From the NCBI RefSeq assembly GCF_020921035.1, contig NC_063150.1, positions 32,473,826-32,537,825 of the forward strand: 64,000 nucleotides of DNA, given 5' to 3'. A program made the translations under genes and the position numbers. Shown piece by piece: positions 46,820-58,259 of the stretch. Below the pieces are notes generated by a model, which saw only the letters and a list, made by a program, of their open reading frames with translations, did no database searches and was not told where the DNA came from. The DNA comes from Rhodamnia argentea (taxonomy: Eukaryota; Streptophyta; Magnoliopsida; Myrtales; Myrtaceae). Position 1 is the first letter of the stretch. Every line of letters begins with the position of its first letter.

Positions 46820-48123
46820 ATGGCGATGGCCTTGAGGAGGGTTTATGCATTGCGCAGTGGTTCGCCGATTGCGCAGTCCAATTCATTAGTTCCTGTGCTT
46901 TCCAGATTCTTCTCCAGATCGCCTCCATACGCCGGTAGGTCCCTGTTTCTTCGCGGGTTCGACTCTTCTTCCCGTGTTCTTTCCCATGAAGTTCTTCGCA
47001 AAAAAGCTTTTTCCTTTTGGGAGCTGGGGATGTCCGGGCGAAATATCTGAGTGAGCTAAAGATGTGTGTTTTTGGACGGGTTTTCCGTTATATTTGTTAA
47101 GAGATCAGTAACTTATGATGGGTTTTCCGCGAGAGCTTAACCAGTGAAGAGAGCAATTTCTTTTTGCTGGTGTGGATGGGCAGCTGCGCTAGGCCATTTA
47201 ATTGTTTTCGTGCCGGTTTGGTAGTGATTTGATTCTGATGCACTTAGTTTTTAGTCTTCGAGACAAGAGAGGCTATATAGCGTTGATGTGGTGTGGTTAT
47301 GTCTGTAGCTTTTAGCTATGGGTTTGAGGAAGGTCTTCGCTTTATGCTTGATTCAGTAACAAGCTATAGCTTTAAAGAATCTCGTTATGATGTTGTCGAA
47401 GCAAAAGTTCGGAAAGCGCCAATTTAACATCTAAGGACATGTTTTTATCCGCATTCTTTGTGTAGTCAAGGTGGGGATACCGGAGTTTTTGCAAGGGATC
47501 CGGGGGGGGGTCGAAGCCCATGCCGCCAAGCTTGAGTCGGAGATTGGTGACTTCCACAAGTTACTCGTTTCCCGCACGCTCAAGCTCAAGAAGTTCGGCA
47601 TTCCTTGCAAACATGTAAGCCAAACCCTTGGATACGTAAAGTGCAGACATGGAAATTCTAAATTTTTCCCCAAGCCATAGGTTTGGGTCATTGTGCTAGT
47701 GGATGATGATCTTGCTGGCATGTATATTTGCATTAGATATTTTGGAGAAAGTCATCGAGTAGCGAAAGTGTTGAGTGAGGACTCGTCGGTTTGCTCGTTC
47801 ATTCTGATGTATTTCCTTGTGGTTCTGGATCTGGATAAGGATAACGTTGGCAGAGCAATCGTCTTTTGTTGCGCTCCTCTGTGATGCTTCTTCACTTGGC
47901 ACTTCATGTTCTTACTCTTACTGTAGTTGAATCAATGTCGAGAAGCGCCAGCTCCTTGTGTGGGATCTAGACATTTAACCAGTCTTCAAGCAAATAACGA
48001 TATGATTTACAGGAGAGTACACTAAGTTGCCGTTCGTTTATGCAGAGGAAGTTGATATTGAAGTACGCCCACAAATATAGGGTTGGGTTGTGGAGTCCTC
48101 AAGCCAAGCTTGTCAAAGCTTGA
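46820..48123 (+). CDS. Mitochondrial small-subunit ribosomal protein mS41 (IGR motif), 113 aa
   Basis: Three exons join in frame: 46820-46934, 47466-47614, 48046-48123 (342 nt, GT-AG). Residues 1-38 are Arg/Ser-rich and low in acidic residues (MAMALRRVYALRSG ... SRFFSRSPPYA), as in a mitochondrial targeting sequence. Residues 40-88 hold the IGR-type domain (VGIPEFLQGIRGGVEAH ... GDFHKLLVSRTLKLKKFGIP). The last exon gives RKLILKYAHKYRVGLWSP, which matches the end of plant mS41 proteins. It is expected to be a structural part of the mitochondrial ribosome. A poly-G stretch within exon 2 encodes the IRGG part. Confidence 0.85.
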
Positions 48124-48628
48124 GGACAGCGTTCCTGGTGAAAGCAAGCAAATCATATCTTCGCTTTAGTATGCATCTGCAGAATTCCTTCCGTGCCTGC
48201 ACTTATCGCAGAAGCAAATTAAATTGCCATAGACAGGTTTTACTTGTGTTGAGATCAATTTCATGCCCTTGTATTGCCTTTTGCTGGGAAAAGACCATTT
48301 TGAACTCTCTTGCGCACGCTGTGTTAATGGACAGAATTGGCTAGTGCAAGCATCCACATTTCGGACGTTTTTTTTTGCCCCGGAACGGACTTGAATCTTT
48401 TTAAGGAAATTCTTTCCCGCAGGAAATTGTCTTCTTTCTGCATGTCGTGTTCTGTTATGTCGCATGAAACAGTAGCCAAGATATAAATGATGCATTATAA
48501 GATTTCAGTTTATTATCACTGCATGAACAAAACATCACTTCTAAATTATAGCTCAAACTCCATACAAACTCCATAGACTCTGTTCTTACCATAAGGCAAT
48601 CTTGCCCACGATCTTATAACTTAGCTTC

Positions 48629-49268
48629 CTAGAGAAGTGCAGTGCCGAGCTTGTATTGATGCATAAGCTTGTATGAAGCATGTCCATCAATACAAGCATA
48701 CTCCACTTGGTTCATAGTGAGCACCCTCGCCTGCCAGTCGCTCAAGATAACATGCTTGGGCTTGTCCATGGCAAGACCCACCACCTCAAGCGCTAGATCC
48801 TTCAAGCCCGGCTTACGAAACCTCCCCTGGCCAATGCATTTTCGCCTGCTCGCGGACATCCATGTGCACTGCGCACTCCGGGCCGTACTCAACTATGAGC
48901 TTGTCCGCGTCGCCATCGACCTCCACTCCGACGAAAGTGAAGCTTGGGTTTCTGAGAAAGTCCTTAAAGCGATTCAGGAACGAAGTCCATGTAGAATAGT
49001 TGAACGATCAGACATCTCTTGTCGATGCAGAGCTGCAGGGTGGCGGTCTTGTTGCTCATCCACCGGTCCACATGAGGCCTCCACTCTATGTCCAACCCAC
49101 GACGGTCGGGCGCTCGGTGCGGCGTGAGAGAATTTCTTGTACCCATTGGTCGACCACAGCACCTTTGTCGGTCACTGTCGTTTCCATGGTTCTACCATCA
49201 TTGGTGACATAGTACTTGGAGGTCGCGGGATCGAAGGCAGTGTGGGGTCTCGCACGAGCTGTACGCAT
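48629..49268 (-). pseudogene. Werner-like 3'-5' exonuclease pseudogene (intronless)
   Basis: Three frames together cover a DEDDy exonuclease of the plant Werner-like group: TTVTDKGAVVDQWVQEI, then the first acidic motif (DIEWRPHVDR), then QLCIDKRCLIVQLFYMDF, then FLRNPSFTFVGVEVDGDADK, then KPGLKDLALEVVG and QVEYACIDGHASYKL. Frame changes lie near 49094 (one base missing in the DIEW motif), near 48967 (one extra T giving TAA), and at about 48838-48850. The ATG at 49268 and the TAG at 48629 look like the original ends. It lies tail-to-tail with the mS41 gene. Confidence 0.85.
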
Positions 49269-49818
49269 CCTTCTCTTCTTCTCAAGTCCGCCGTCTTGCA
49301 GATACAGTGTGTTCGACTTGGAATGCTACTTGTGGTGAAATCTTGGGACTCTTGGTACGCCATTGTGGAAGAAACCCAAGAAGGGCTTTTGGATTTTCGA
49401 TTCATTCGCATTGAATCTTGGGGGAGAAGCGGGATCGGTGGTTGTGAAATCTGTCTCTTCGATTTTGCAACTGGGTCTCTCTTCATGTTATCATGTGATT
49501 GACTATGTTTGATACCTGAGCTTATCTTTAATCCTAGGACTTTAATCCTAGGAAATTGCAATTTCTAGTGTTTTCATCATCAGCCCTACTTATTCTCCCA
49601 CCATTACCTTCAACGGAAAAAGGTCGATATCAGGATCAACGTCATGAGCATACAAGGATAAAGAGTTAATGGTTCCTTGAAGCTTAATATGCCCAAATAG
49701 AGGGGCTTCTTCTTCCTCGCCCGTTGCAACAGTAGATCGGGGAGAATTACAAAACAAATAAAAAATTCTGAAGCTACTGTAGTTGTGTTAATTCAATCCT
49801 AATTCTTTTTTTTTTTTA

Positions 49819-50095
49819 GTCAATCGAATCCTATACTTTATGCGTTAGTGTTAATTTCCATTCGATCAATTTTGGCCGAAAATCACCGATATGGTGCGGC
49901 TGGTGTTGACATTATTTATCTATTTTATTTTATTTTATTTCTCTTTTTTATCAATCCTAATTTCTTTTTTTTTGGTCAATTGAATCCTATACCTTATGCG
50001 TTAGTGTTAATTTCCATTCAGTTAATTTTGGCCTAAAATTACCGACATGGTCCGATCGGTGTTGATATTATTTATCTATTTTATTTATTATTTAT
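49819..50095. repeat. Tandem duplication, about 156-bp period, in a TIR-type repeat
   Basis: The phrases TATGCGTTAGTGTTAATTTC and TATTTATCTATTTTATTT occur in both copies (from 49819 and 49975). The duplication lies in a larger repeat region (about 49750-50760) with AT-rich arms and a GC-rich core at 50140-50450. Confidence 0.7.
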
Positions 50096-51431
50096 TATTT
50101 TCTTTTCTTTCTCTTTCTTTTGTTTTTCTTTCCTTATTGTTCTAGGCGATCACCGAGGTCCGGTGATCGCTGGCCATGGCGTTGCCATTGGCGATTTCAT
50201 CCCTTACCCCTTCGAATCTCTTATCTTGTTCCCAAGCTAGCCACCACGCGCGCTCTCTCTCTCCCTCGATCGATTGATCGCTTTCTGTAACGTCTAGGTT
50301 TGAGTCTGAGAAGGAATCACCAATGGCGATGCCATGGCTAGAAAGGATCGAGCCAAGGCTCGGCCACGCCCAGCGGCATCGATGCCGGTGGCCCGCCAAC
50401 CCTCTCCTCCAGCCACCAGCGACCTATTTGTTGGAGGAAGAAGAGAACCCCCCCCTCCCCCCAAAAAAAAGGGGGGAAGAAACAAGAAAGAAAAGAGAAA
50501 AAAAAAACAAATAAATTAAAAATTATTATAATATTATTAAAAATCGTCTCAGCAGTGTTGACATGTTAAAGTTAGTCGGGTGGACTGAATCGACACAAAT
50601 ATAAAAGGTTACGACCGATATGGCCAAAAAAAAAGTTTACTATTGAATTGTCATAAATATAAAAGATTTAGAATTAAATTGGCAAAATTAAAAAGGTTTA
50701 GAACTTAATTAATACAAGCACAATAAATTTAATATTTTTATTTTTGACAATTTTTTCGATTGCTAATGCATCTCGGCTAGGGAAGAATGAAACCCCACCA
50801 CGTGGAGAATTATAAGTGAGGAGGCCAAACAAAACTTTTTTTTCAAATCGGTCGGACTGACAGCGGGAGATGGGGACGGATGAGGAACAGAAACGTGTGC
50901 GAATGTAGGAGGCCACGAACGTCGTCGGCGTTTACAGTTCTTTTGTCCTAACCCTCTCCCCCCAAACACCGACGACCTAAAATGTGGGGTCATCGCTTCT
51001 CTTTCACAGTTGGAAACTTGGAGATATATTTGCTCTTTTCTTCTTTAGATTGGCTGTAATTATTAAGGATTTTTTATGGACGAATGTCTGACTTGATCCT
51101 CAAATCTGCGAGAAAATTGTCTAAAAAGTCCTAAATTTATTATACGGAAGTCGATTCAGTCCTAAATATTTTAAATTTTATCGGTATAGTCATGAACCTT
51201 TCGATTGTATCAATTCGGTTCTGATCGTTTTGAAATTTTGCCAACTCGGTCCTAAACATTTTGATTGTATCAATTTAGTCATAAATCTATTATTTTGGTA
51301 ATTGGTAGAAATGACTATATTGACAAGTCGTCAAAAGGTTTAGCATAAAAATTGAAAAATCGTGAAAAAGTTTAGGAGTAAGTTGGCAAATCGTCAAAAG
51401 GTGTAAGGCTAAATTAACACAATTAAATAAC

Positions 51432-53070
51432 GGATATGTTCGTTGGAAGTCCTAAAACTTACCATGAAAGTACAATTGTGTTCTAAAACTTGCAAAAGAT
51501 GTAATCGTCTTAAAACTTGTCAAATTAATGTAATCGTATATTTATGTTAACTCCATCAAACTTTGTTAATGGAAAATGCTAACGTGCTTAAAACGGCGCG
51601 GTTTGATCAAAATCTAATTCTAATATATATTTTTATTTAAATTTAATAAAAAATAAGCTATTTTTAAATAAAAAAAAAGTAGCATCGCGGCAACGATCGG
51701 CGGCGGTGAGGGGCGCTTGATTCTAGCTCTTGTTGCTTTTTTTAAGCTTATTTTTTTAATTAAATTTAAGTGAGAATATGTTAAAAATCAGATTTAGGCC
51801 AAAACGACAACGTTTTGGTCACGTTATTGTTGCGTAGGAGAGAGACAATATTTAGAAAAAGTCAGGTCAAGTTTTTTCGTTAGCCAAGTTTTGTTGTTTT
51901 GGCTAGACCTAACACCTAGAGGGGGTGAATATGCGTTTATAAATAAACTCTGATAAATAATGCGAAAATAAAATATTCAAGTTTAATAGGAGCAAAAGGT
52001 AATTAGTAGGATTATGAAACGCTTCTACTAACAAACGATAGAGGCAGATAAAAAGTAGAAAATAATGTGCAAGAGGTTATAGTGGTTCGGATTTTGGCAA
52101 GCTTACGTTCACTCTCTTACACTAATAGTCTCATGACCGGATTCTATCGAGTAATCAAATAAGATATTACAGAAAGATGTGATTGCTTGACCACAAGCAC
52201 TTCCAACAAAAGCGAGCTTTGTCTCTACCAGCGCTATCACTCTACACAATTTACTTTGTATTACACCTCTCACATTATCTCACTTTAATCACGAGCAGAT
52301 AATTGAAATAGATGAAGCTCTATTGAGATATGGATATTGATCTCTTGATTTCTCCCATTTTTCTTCGAACCTGGTGCTTTTTATATACTCCTCGTCTTCC
52401 AAACTTCTTGCTGGACAGAACCACTCTGATAATCAATCTCCAAAATTAGCCGTTAGTTGATTGTTGAATAAAGGTCACGAGCCGTTGAGGTGAGAGTAAT
52501 TAGAGAATTGAGAGCGAGCAAATTCTTAACGCCATAAATCAATCTTCTGACAAAGCAAATTATCTACGGGGTGATTGCCAATCAATCAAGATTCCTCGTA
52601 TGGAAAGTCATAAGAATATCTTTGTGATTGATGGTCAATCAATTTAACTTAGAAACGCAATCCTAACCAGAAAATTGACCGTTAGTGAGGGAAATTTAAT
52701 CTACTAAACAATCAAGAATAAGATTGAATAAACGATGAGGATTAATATGAAGATCGAAATATATCTCCCATAGAATATCGTATGAGTCTGCCTTTGCCAC
52801 GAATCCTGCTTCTATCAGAATAAAATCATTAAGTATATTAAGTATAAAAGGCATCGAGATATATTTGTGGTAAATTCTCAAAGCATAAATCAAAATCTTT
52901 TCAACAAAGTATGGTAGCTTTATTTCCTTCAAAATCAAATATAATTTCCCAACTAATTTGACGGAGTTAACGGAAGGACTCCATCCATTTAACAAGTTTT
53001 AGGACTTGATTGCACTTTTTGCAAGTTTAAGGACTTAAATGATAAGTTTTAGAACTTCCAGTGTACGTTG
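51432..53070. mobile_element. Mutator-like TIR element, middle level of the nest
   Basis: The left end GGATATGTTCGTTGGAAGTCC (in short GGATATGTTCG) and the right arm (GCAAGTTTAAGGACTT ... ACTTCCAGTGTAC) match the family of 1745-2588. It is itself split at 51892 by another insert. The target duplication was not clear. Confidence 0.65.
51892..52951. mobile_element. Innermost insert, possible solo LTR (about 1.06 kb)
   Basis: The insert starts TGTTGTTTTGGCTAGACC and carries the phrase CACCTAGAGGGGGTGAATA, which I recall from plant retroelement repeats; it ends TTTCCCA. TG...CA ends fit an LTR. The junctions overlap by only 3-4 bases (TTT/TTTG), so the target duplication is unproven. No polymerase frame is present. 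Confidence 0.4.
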
Positions 53071-53129
53071 TTTAATTGAATTGACCGTTGTACAATAAGT
53101 TTAGGATTTTTTGGACAATTATCCCTCCA

Positions 53130-53960
53130 GTCTATTGGTATGGGCATGTGGTAGACTCTTATAATTTTTCTTTTTATTGTCCAAGAGAAGAAAACGCAAC
53201 CTAGGTGTTATGCACAGATCTCGATTCAACTCAAGGAACCAACATAGCAAAATTGGCTCCATGAGTTCTCAATGTTGCTTAGGAGCTCGACACATCGACC
53301 TCTGATTTGAACTTCCAAAAACGGCCCCCTCCAAGGTACTTTCCAAGGTTTCAGCGCCCCCCAACGATCGTACCCCGCTTGCTAATGCACTCGGACCGTG
53401 CACACTCTTACGTTGCTCGACTATCGAACCTAACATATATAGTAAACCAAAACGTCGGTAGGACTTCATTTTCGAGAAAGAGCCAAAGATAGGACGTCAT
53501 TTTGTGTCTCCATCATCAAGAATCATTATCACGGAGACATATCTAAGAATTCAAGGCTGAAAAAGATTCATCATCAGTTAGGTCCGCGGGCATTCAATGG
53601 TGGAATTCGACTTAGGTCACCGTCCACCATATTGTCCGGACTACATAATGACCAAATCATTTAATTTTTTCACGTGTAAAGACACGTCCCACGTACAGAT
53701 GTAGGAATGCCAGAGGGGCAGTGCGTGGGAAAATAAAATTTCGGTATGCATCGTTGGAAATCCTAGGTAAGATAAAGTCAAAAAAAGAAAAGAAAATATC
53801 TATTTTCCGACCCCATTATTCTCAAGTCATAAGTGATCGGGACAACTCACCTGAGTAGAGGAAAAGATGGGACAAAATCTTCCGACAATATTGCAATCCT
53901 AGATTTAAAATGAGACAACTTTTTCCCATTGCAAGTGTAGTAGCTTGCCGTGATAAATAA
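53130..53960. other. Intergenic, nothing recognised
   Basis: Mixed-composition sequence with short open frames on both strands and no domain signature. Confidence 0.4.
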
Positions 53961-54420
53961 GGGGGGAAATTCCAAAGAAAAAACCTGAACTGCTTTCAAT
54001 TTTTTTAAAAAGGGGTATGAAATGAATCTTGTTTCAAGTAGGGATCTAAAGTGCCATTTTTATTTCAAAGAAGGGTCTGACTAACGACATTTTAGTCATT
54101 TTCTATTTTTTTTTCTTTTTTCCTTTGCTTCGATCGACAAGGGTCAAGGCAAGGCTGTCCTCAACGGCAGAGAGGGATGCCTTGTTGAGGCCTGCGAGGG
54201 TTGCAAGCGGCTGACGGGGGCAACAACCCTTGCAGGCCGAAACAAAGGGAAAAAAAAGAAATGGGAAAAAAATAAAAAAGGAAAAAAAGGAAAAAGAAAT
54301 CAAAAAGGAAATGACGAATAAGGAGAACACTTTAGGTTCTTATTTGAAATAAGGTCCACCTTAGGCTCTTATTTGAGAAAATAAGAGCACTTCAAGTCCT
54401 TATTTGAAATTTTTCCTGAA
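53961..54420. mobile_element. TIR-type element of the 'AGGGCC' family
   Basis: AT-rich inverted arms (GGGGAAATTCCAAAGAAA left; inverted AGGAAAAATTTCAAATAAGG right) surround a GC-rich core at 54120-54240. It resembles the better preserved copy at 55529-56063. No clean target duplication was found. Confidence 0.5.
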
Positions 54421-55243
54421 TAAAGTCATTTACATTTGTATCACTTAGTTTCGAGTAAATATAATGTCGTCACATTTTAAGAAAAAGATAAAAACGAATT
54501 GTTTTCTTTTCCTTGAGAATTTGCTGCTTTCGGGTAAATGTTATGCAGTCAACCATCCTAAGCCTCACTAAAAAATGCACGAACCTTACATTTTCTTGTG
54601 TTGTGATGTGCTTAACGTGCCATGTGAACAGAAAATTGATGCATCTACCTAATTAAATCATCTTCTAACCGCAACCCATGTGTGTATGGGCGACGGGGGC
54701 GGCCTATGGCCGTGCAAAACGTTACTGTTGATGGCTATATCTGCCGATCGAGCCACACTAGGAACACTAAAAAAGATTTGTTCTTGGGAGAGATGTGTGA
54801 TAGATTTCTAAATAGTTAATCTAAATGAACAAACCCTATTCAGACGGGGCGACAAATCTTTGATTGCTTTATCGTTTTCCAAATCGATTGCAGCATTAAT
54901 CATGCCGTTTGACTAGTAAATTGTAAATTAAGATGCACGCCCGTTGGTTAAAGAAAAAAAAGAAGGTTAAAAAGAAAAGATACGTGCTTTATTTACCAAT
55001 TTTTTTTTAATATATAGATAGGGTTGTTTAGGCATTAGAAAAAAAAAATGAAAATCATGCATTGATAACTTTAAAAAGTTGGGAAACACCTTCTCTCTTC
55101 CTCACATCACATGCAAGTCACTTTGTGGGGTAGAGGAGCACATGGTAGTGTAGGGACATGGAGGCACATGTTATGACCACTGTGCTTGTTTGTAGGTATC
55201 ACTCTTACAAAACAACAAAAGACAAAATTACCCCAAAAAAAAC

Positions 55244-55246
<3 letters not shown>

Positions 55247-55279
<33 letters not shown>
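55247..55279. repeat. AAT microsatellite
   Basis: About 11 AAT units on the plus strand. Confidence 0.9.
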
Positions 55280-55528
55280 GGAAAAAGAAAAAAAAAGGAA
55301 AAAAGATAAAGGAAGTGGGGCCCAAATTGCTTGCCACATGACATGCCGCCTCTCCACTTTGTCACCCATCTCTCTCCCCCACCCAAGGTCAGATTTTGTC
55401 TACTCAATTTGCATTGTAGTGCTTCAACCTGGAGCAGCGACTGCACTTGTCTCAAACTCTCAAAACTCAATGTCTGAGAGGGTGTCTTGAGAAGAGCTCT
55501 CTGGTCCGAGAGGGCGACAAGCATTTTA

Positions 55529-56063
55529 GGGAAAAATTCAAAAAAGGGCCCGAAGTCCTCATATTTTCTCAAATAAGGGCTCCAAGTGAACATTGTTTCA
55601 AAAAGGGGCCCAAAGTCTTCATATTTTCTCAAATAAGGGCCCCAAGTGAATACTGTTTCAAATAAGAGTCTGAAATGACCATAAAATCTCAAAAAAGAGC
55701 CTGATTTAAGGATATTTTAGTCTTTTTACTTATTTAATTATTTCTTTTTTATTATAGTTTTTGTTATCTGTCCACAAAAAAAAAAAATGGAAGTGGACGT
55801 TCACAGGCGGGAGGGGCAGCCCTCCAGCCTATGCATACCTTTTTTTTTTTTAATCCAGAAAAAGAAAAAAATAATAAAAAAATTAAAATATGAAATAACG
55901 AAAATACCCTTCAGACCAGACCTTTTTTTGAAACATTATAACCACTTCGGGCCCTCAATTGAAACGTACTATATTATTTCGGGCCCTTATTTGAAACATA
56001 ATTCATTTTGGGCCCTTATTTGAAAAACCAAGAGGACTTCAGGCCCTTTTTTGGATTTTTCCC
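55529..56063. mobile_element. Mutator-like TIR element (535 bp) with perfect 9-bp duplication
   Basis: The left end GGGAAAAATTCAAAAAAGGG and the right end (inverted) GGGAAAAATCCAAAAAAGGG match at 19 of 20 bases, and similarity goes on into repeats of CAAATAAGGGC. AGCATTTTA is present on both sides (55520-55528 and 56064-56072). No coding capacity. Confidence 0.88.
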
Positions 56064-56079
56064 AGCATTTTATGACTAA

Positions 56080-57160
56080 CTTCCCCGGGAAAAAAAAAAA
56101 AAAACCCTTTTCGATGTGTATCAAGAACTCCGGATTAAGCACAACCCACGTGGCTTTGTTAACGAGTATTCCTATGGTACTTGTTAAATATACTAAACAA
56201 GGAAAATTCATGAATTTTCGAAATCCAATATTTCATGAAAGGTCGTGAAGTCTCACGACTCGATTGAGATTGGAACTCAACTCGTCGTGCTTTCCGATCT
56301 ATCCCAGTCAAGGCCTTTGACGATGCTCTTCGACAACGAAGCTGACATTCTTGACCTTACGACACACGCATAATCTGGTCATGCTAATCACACATTTTCC
56401 TGACCAAACAAGATGAATCACGCATCTGCACGCAGCCGAAGGACATTGCCTACAATGAGAGACCAGACAAGACACACACCTTGGTCTGCGAACGCCCACT
56501 TCTCTTTGTCGGTCATTAACGCTAATCATCACATGCAAACCCCTCTTCAACAGAGTCAAAAAGTGTTAATCCGGGCACTGAATACTAATGCACCGAAATT
56601 CCAACATTTGAATCCACAAATCACTTTTGAGGAAAAAACACTAATCATGTGGGATACACCCTCTAGGCAAATGCTGTCCAAGCAAGTGAATCATCTAAAT
56701 TGAGTGCCCCGCTTTGCTTTTTTAGTTCTAATTTTTCCTTAAATTGTGGGCCTAAAAGGTGTCGCCTTGACGGGTTTAATCTCACTATTTTTTTTTTACT
56801 CTCATTGCGATCGATCGTCGAGAAATATCGGGAATCAATTTTACGCCCTGTTATGACAATTTTTATACCAAGCCTAAAGAAATAAATAAATAAACAAACT
56901 TGGGCTCCAAATCATGAAGCTTTTAATTAAGCAAAACCATGACTGGCCAGTCTTGTCTAATTCGAAAAAGGGGAATCAAAATTAGGTGCCCACTAATTAA
57001 AGATGATTAAGGAAAGGATAAGAGAGCAATTAGAGGCGGTGGAGAGAGAGAGAAGAAAAGGTCATGTACATAATAATAGAATAGAATAACAACATGAAAA
57101 TTTTAATTCTCTCGAAGAAACAAAAAAAAAAAATCGAAAAAAAAAAGAGAAAGAGAAACA
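56080..57160. other. Intergenic, bHLH 3' flank at the right side
   Basis: No gene was recognised between the TIR element and the bHLH stop codon. The last 150 bases should include the 3' untranslated region of the bHLH gene. Confidence 0.4.
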
Positions 57161-57210
57161 TTACAAACTAATGACCACCTCTTGCGACGGCGAGGGCCGC
57201 GGCTCCCGGC

Positions 57211-57858
57211 TCAGCCCGAGCCGGAGCGGGAGCCGAGGTGGTCGCTCGGCGTCTGCGACCCGGAGAGGAGATGGGTGAGGACGGTCATGGCCCGCACCTG
57301 CATCTCGAGGGCCGCAATGTAGTCGCTCGTCTCCTCCAGGAGGTTCGACACCGAGATCCCCCGGCAACCGGGGACCAGCCGGCCCAGCACCTTCACCCTC
57401 CTCTCCACCGCCGGCAACCTCCTCTTCCCACCCTCCAGCGCCCCCGCCGGTGGCGGCTTCTTCAGCCGGCCGCGCCCGGTCGGGGCCCTCGCCCTCCTGT
57501 GGTGCTTGCCGAGCCGGCTCATCCTCAGCCGGCTCGCCAGGATCGCCCGGCTCCACCGGGTCCTCCCCTTGGCCGCCGTCGCCAGGACTCGGTCCGCGAT
57601 CCCGCGGACTTCCCCGGCCCCGGACGAAGGAGCCGCCGCCGCGGAGGAGGAGCTCCGGCGAGACCTCGACAGAGCCTGGACGAGCTTGGTGGAGTATTGC
57701 CGCTGCTGCGTGGGGGCCCTCCATTTGATCTCGCTCCTCGCGGCCTCCTTCCGGTTCCGATTCAGGTCCCCGGCGTCGTCGGCTTCGATTTTCCTTCGCT
57801 TCTTGCGGTGGGAATCAGCCGCTGTTTCGGAGCTGAAGGCGGGGCTCGAAGACGCCAT
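57211..57858 (-). CDS. Atypical bHLH protein of the bHLH147/148/149 (AIF) group, 215 aa
   Basis: This is a single-exon frame from ATG 57858 to TGA at 57211-57213. The N-terminus has a basic nuclear-localisation-like stretch (RKKRRKIEAD, residues about 16-25). Then come KWRAPTQQRQYSTKLVQAL and RTRWSRAILASRLRMSRL, signatures of the IBH1/AIF group, and a helix-loop-helix (VERRVKVLGRLVPGCRG ... LLEETSDYIAALEMQVRAM). The basic region lacks the usual DNA-contact residues, so it likely acts by binding other bHLH proteins; in Arabidopsis this group restrains brassinosteroid-driven growth (known for the family, inferred here). An in-frame ATG six codons upstream (57876) is possible. The frame stays open far upstream (to 58239) because the leader lacks stops. 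Confidence 0.88.
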   Translation of the reverse strand: MASSSPAFSSETAADSHRKKRRKIEADDAGDLNRNRKEAARSEIKWRAPTQQRQYSTKLVQALSRSRRSSSSAAAAPSSGAGEVRGIADRVLATAAKGRTRWSRAILASRLRMSRLGKHHRRARAPTGRGRLKKPPPAGALEGGKRRLPAVERRVKVLGRLVPGCRGISVSNLLEETSDYIAALEMQVRAMTVLTHLLSGSQTPSDHLGSRSGSG

Positions 57859-58162
57859 GGACGTCCTCCGGATCATATAAAAAAGGCCAAAAAAAAGAAA
57901 GCTTCCTCCCCGCAAGGGATATCTCCGGCCGAAACGAATCGAGGGATTCGAAGCGCCTGCGGAAAAGAAACAGTGGGTGATCGAGAGAACTAGCGGGTCC
58001 ACCGTCCTACCGATCAACCGAGAACGGGGATTCCGGCGATCGCGGCGGGGCGTGGAGAAGCGAAAGCCGGGGATTACGAAGGAACGAGCAGAGACCCAGA
58101 AGGGAGAAGCGCATGAAAGGAGAGAAACAGAGTATGAATAAGCAAGAGGAGAGTGAGTACCT

Positions 58163-58196
58163 GAAGAAGAAGAAGAAGAAGAAGAAGAAGAAGAAG
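58163..58196. repeat. GAA microsatellite in the bHLH leader/promoter
   Basis: About 11 GAA units (CTT on the gene strand), roughly 300 bp upstream of the bHLH start codon, followed by a GGT run. Confidence 0.85.
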
Positions 58197-58259
58197 GTGG
58201 TGGTGGTGGTTTTGTTCGTGTAGAGAGAGAAACAATCACGAGAAACCGCTCGGCTGGAG

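Larger units (their letters stand above)
51110..53126. mobile_element. Outer TIR element of a three-level nest
   Basis: The left end (AAATTGTCTAAAAAGTCCTAAA) in short is TTGTCTAAAAAGTCC and the right end is GGACAATTATCCC, the inverted signature of the 'GTCCAAAAA' family. The sequence between is interrupted by a second element at 51432-53070. Without it, the arms join like the short copy at 61775-62062. Confidence 0.65.

Noticed and set aside
57161-57724. 187-codon minus-strand frame overlapping the bHLH gene, and a 251-codon plus-strand frame
   Set aside because: The bHLH frame carries clear family motifs; these are low-complexity Gly/Pro/Glu/Arg translations of the same GC-rich DNA.
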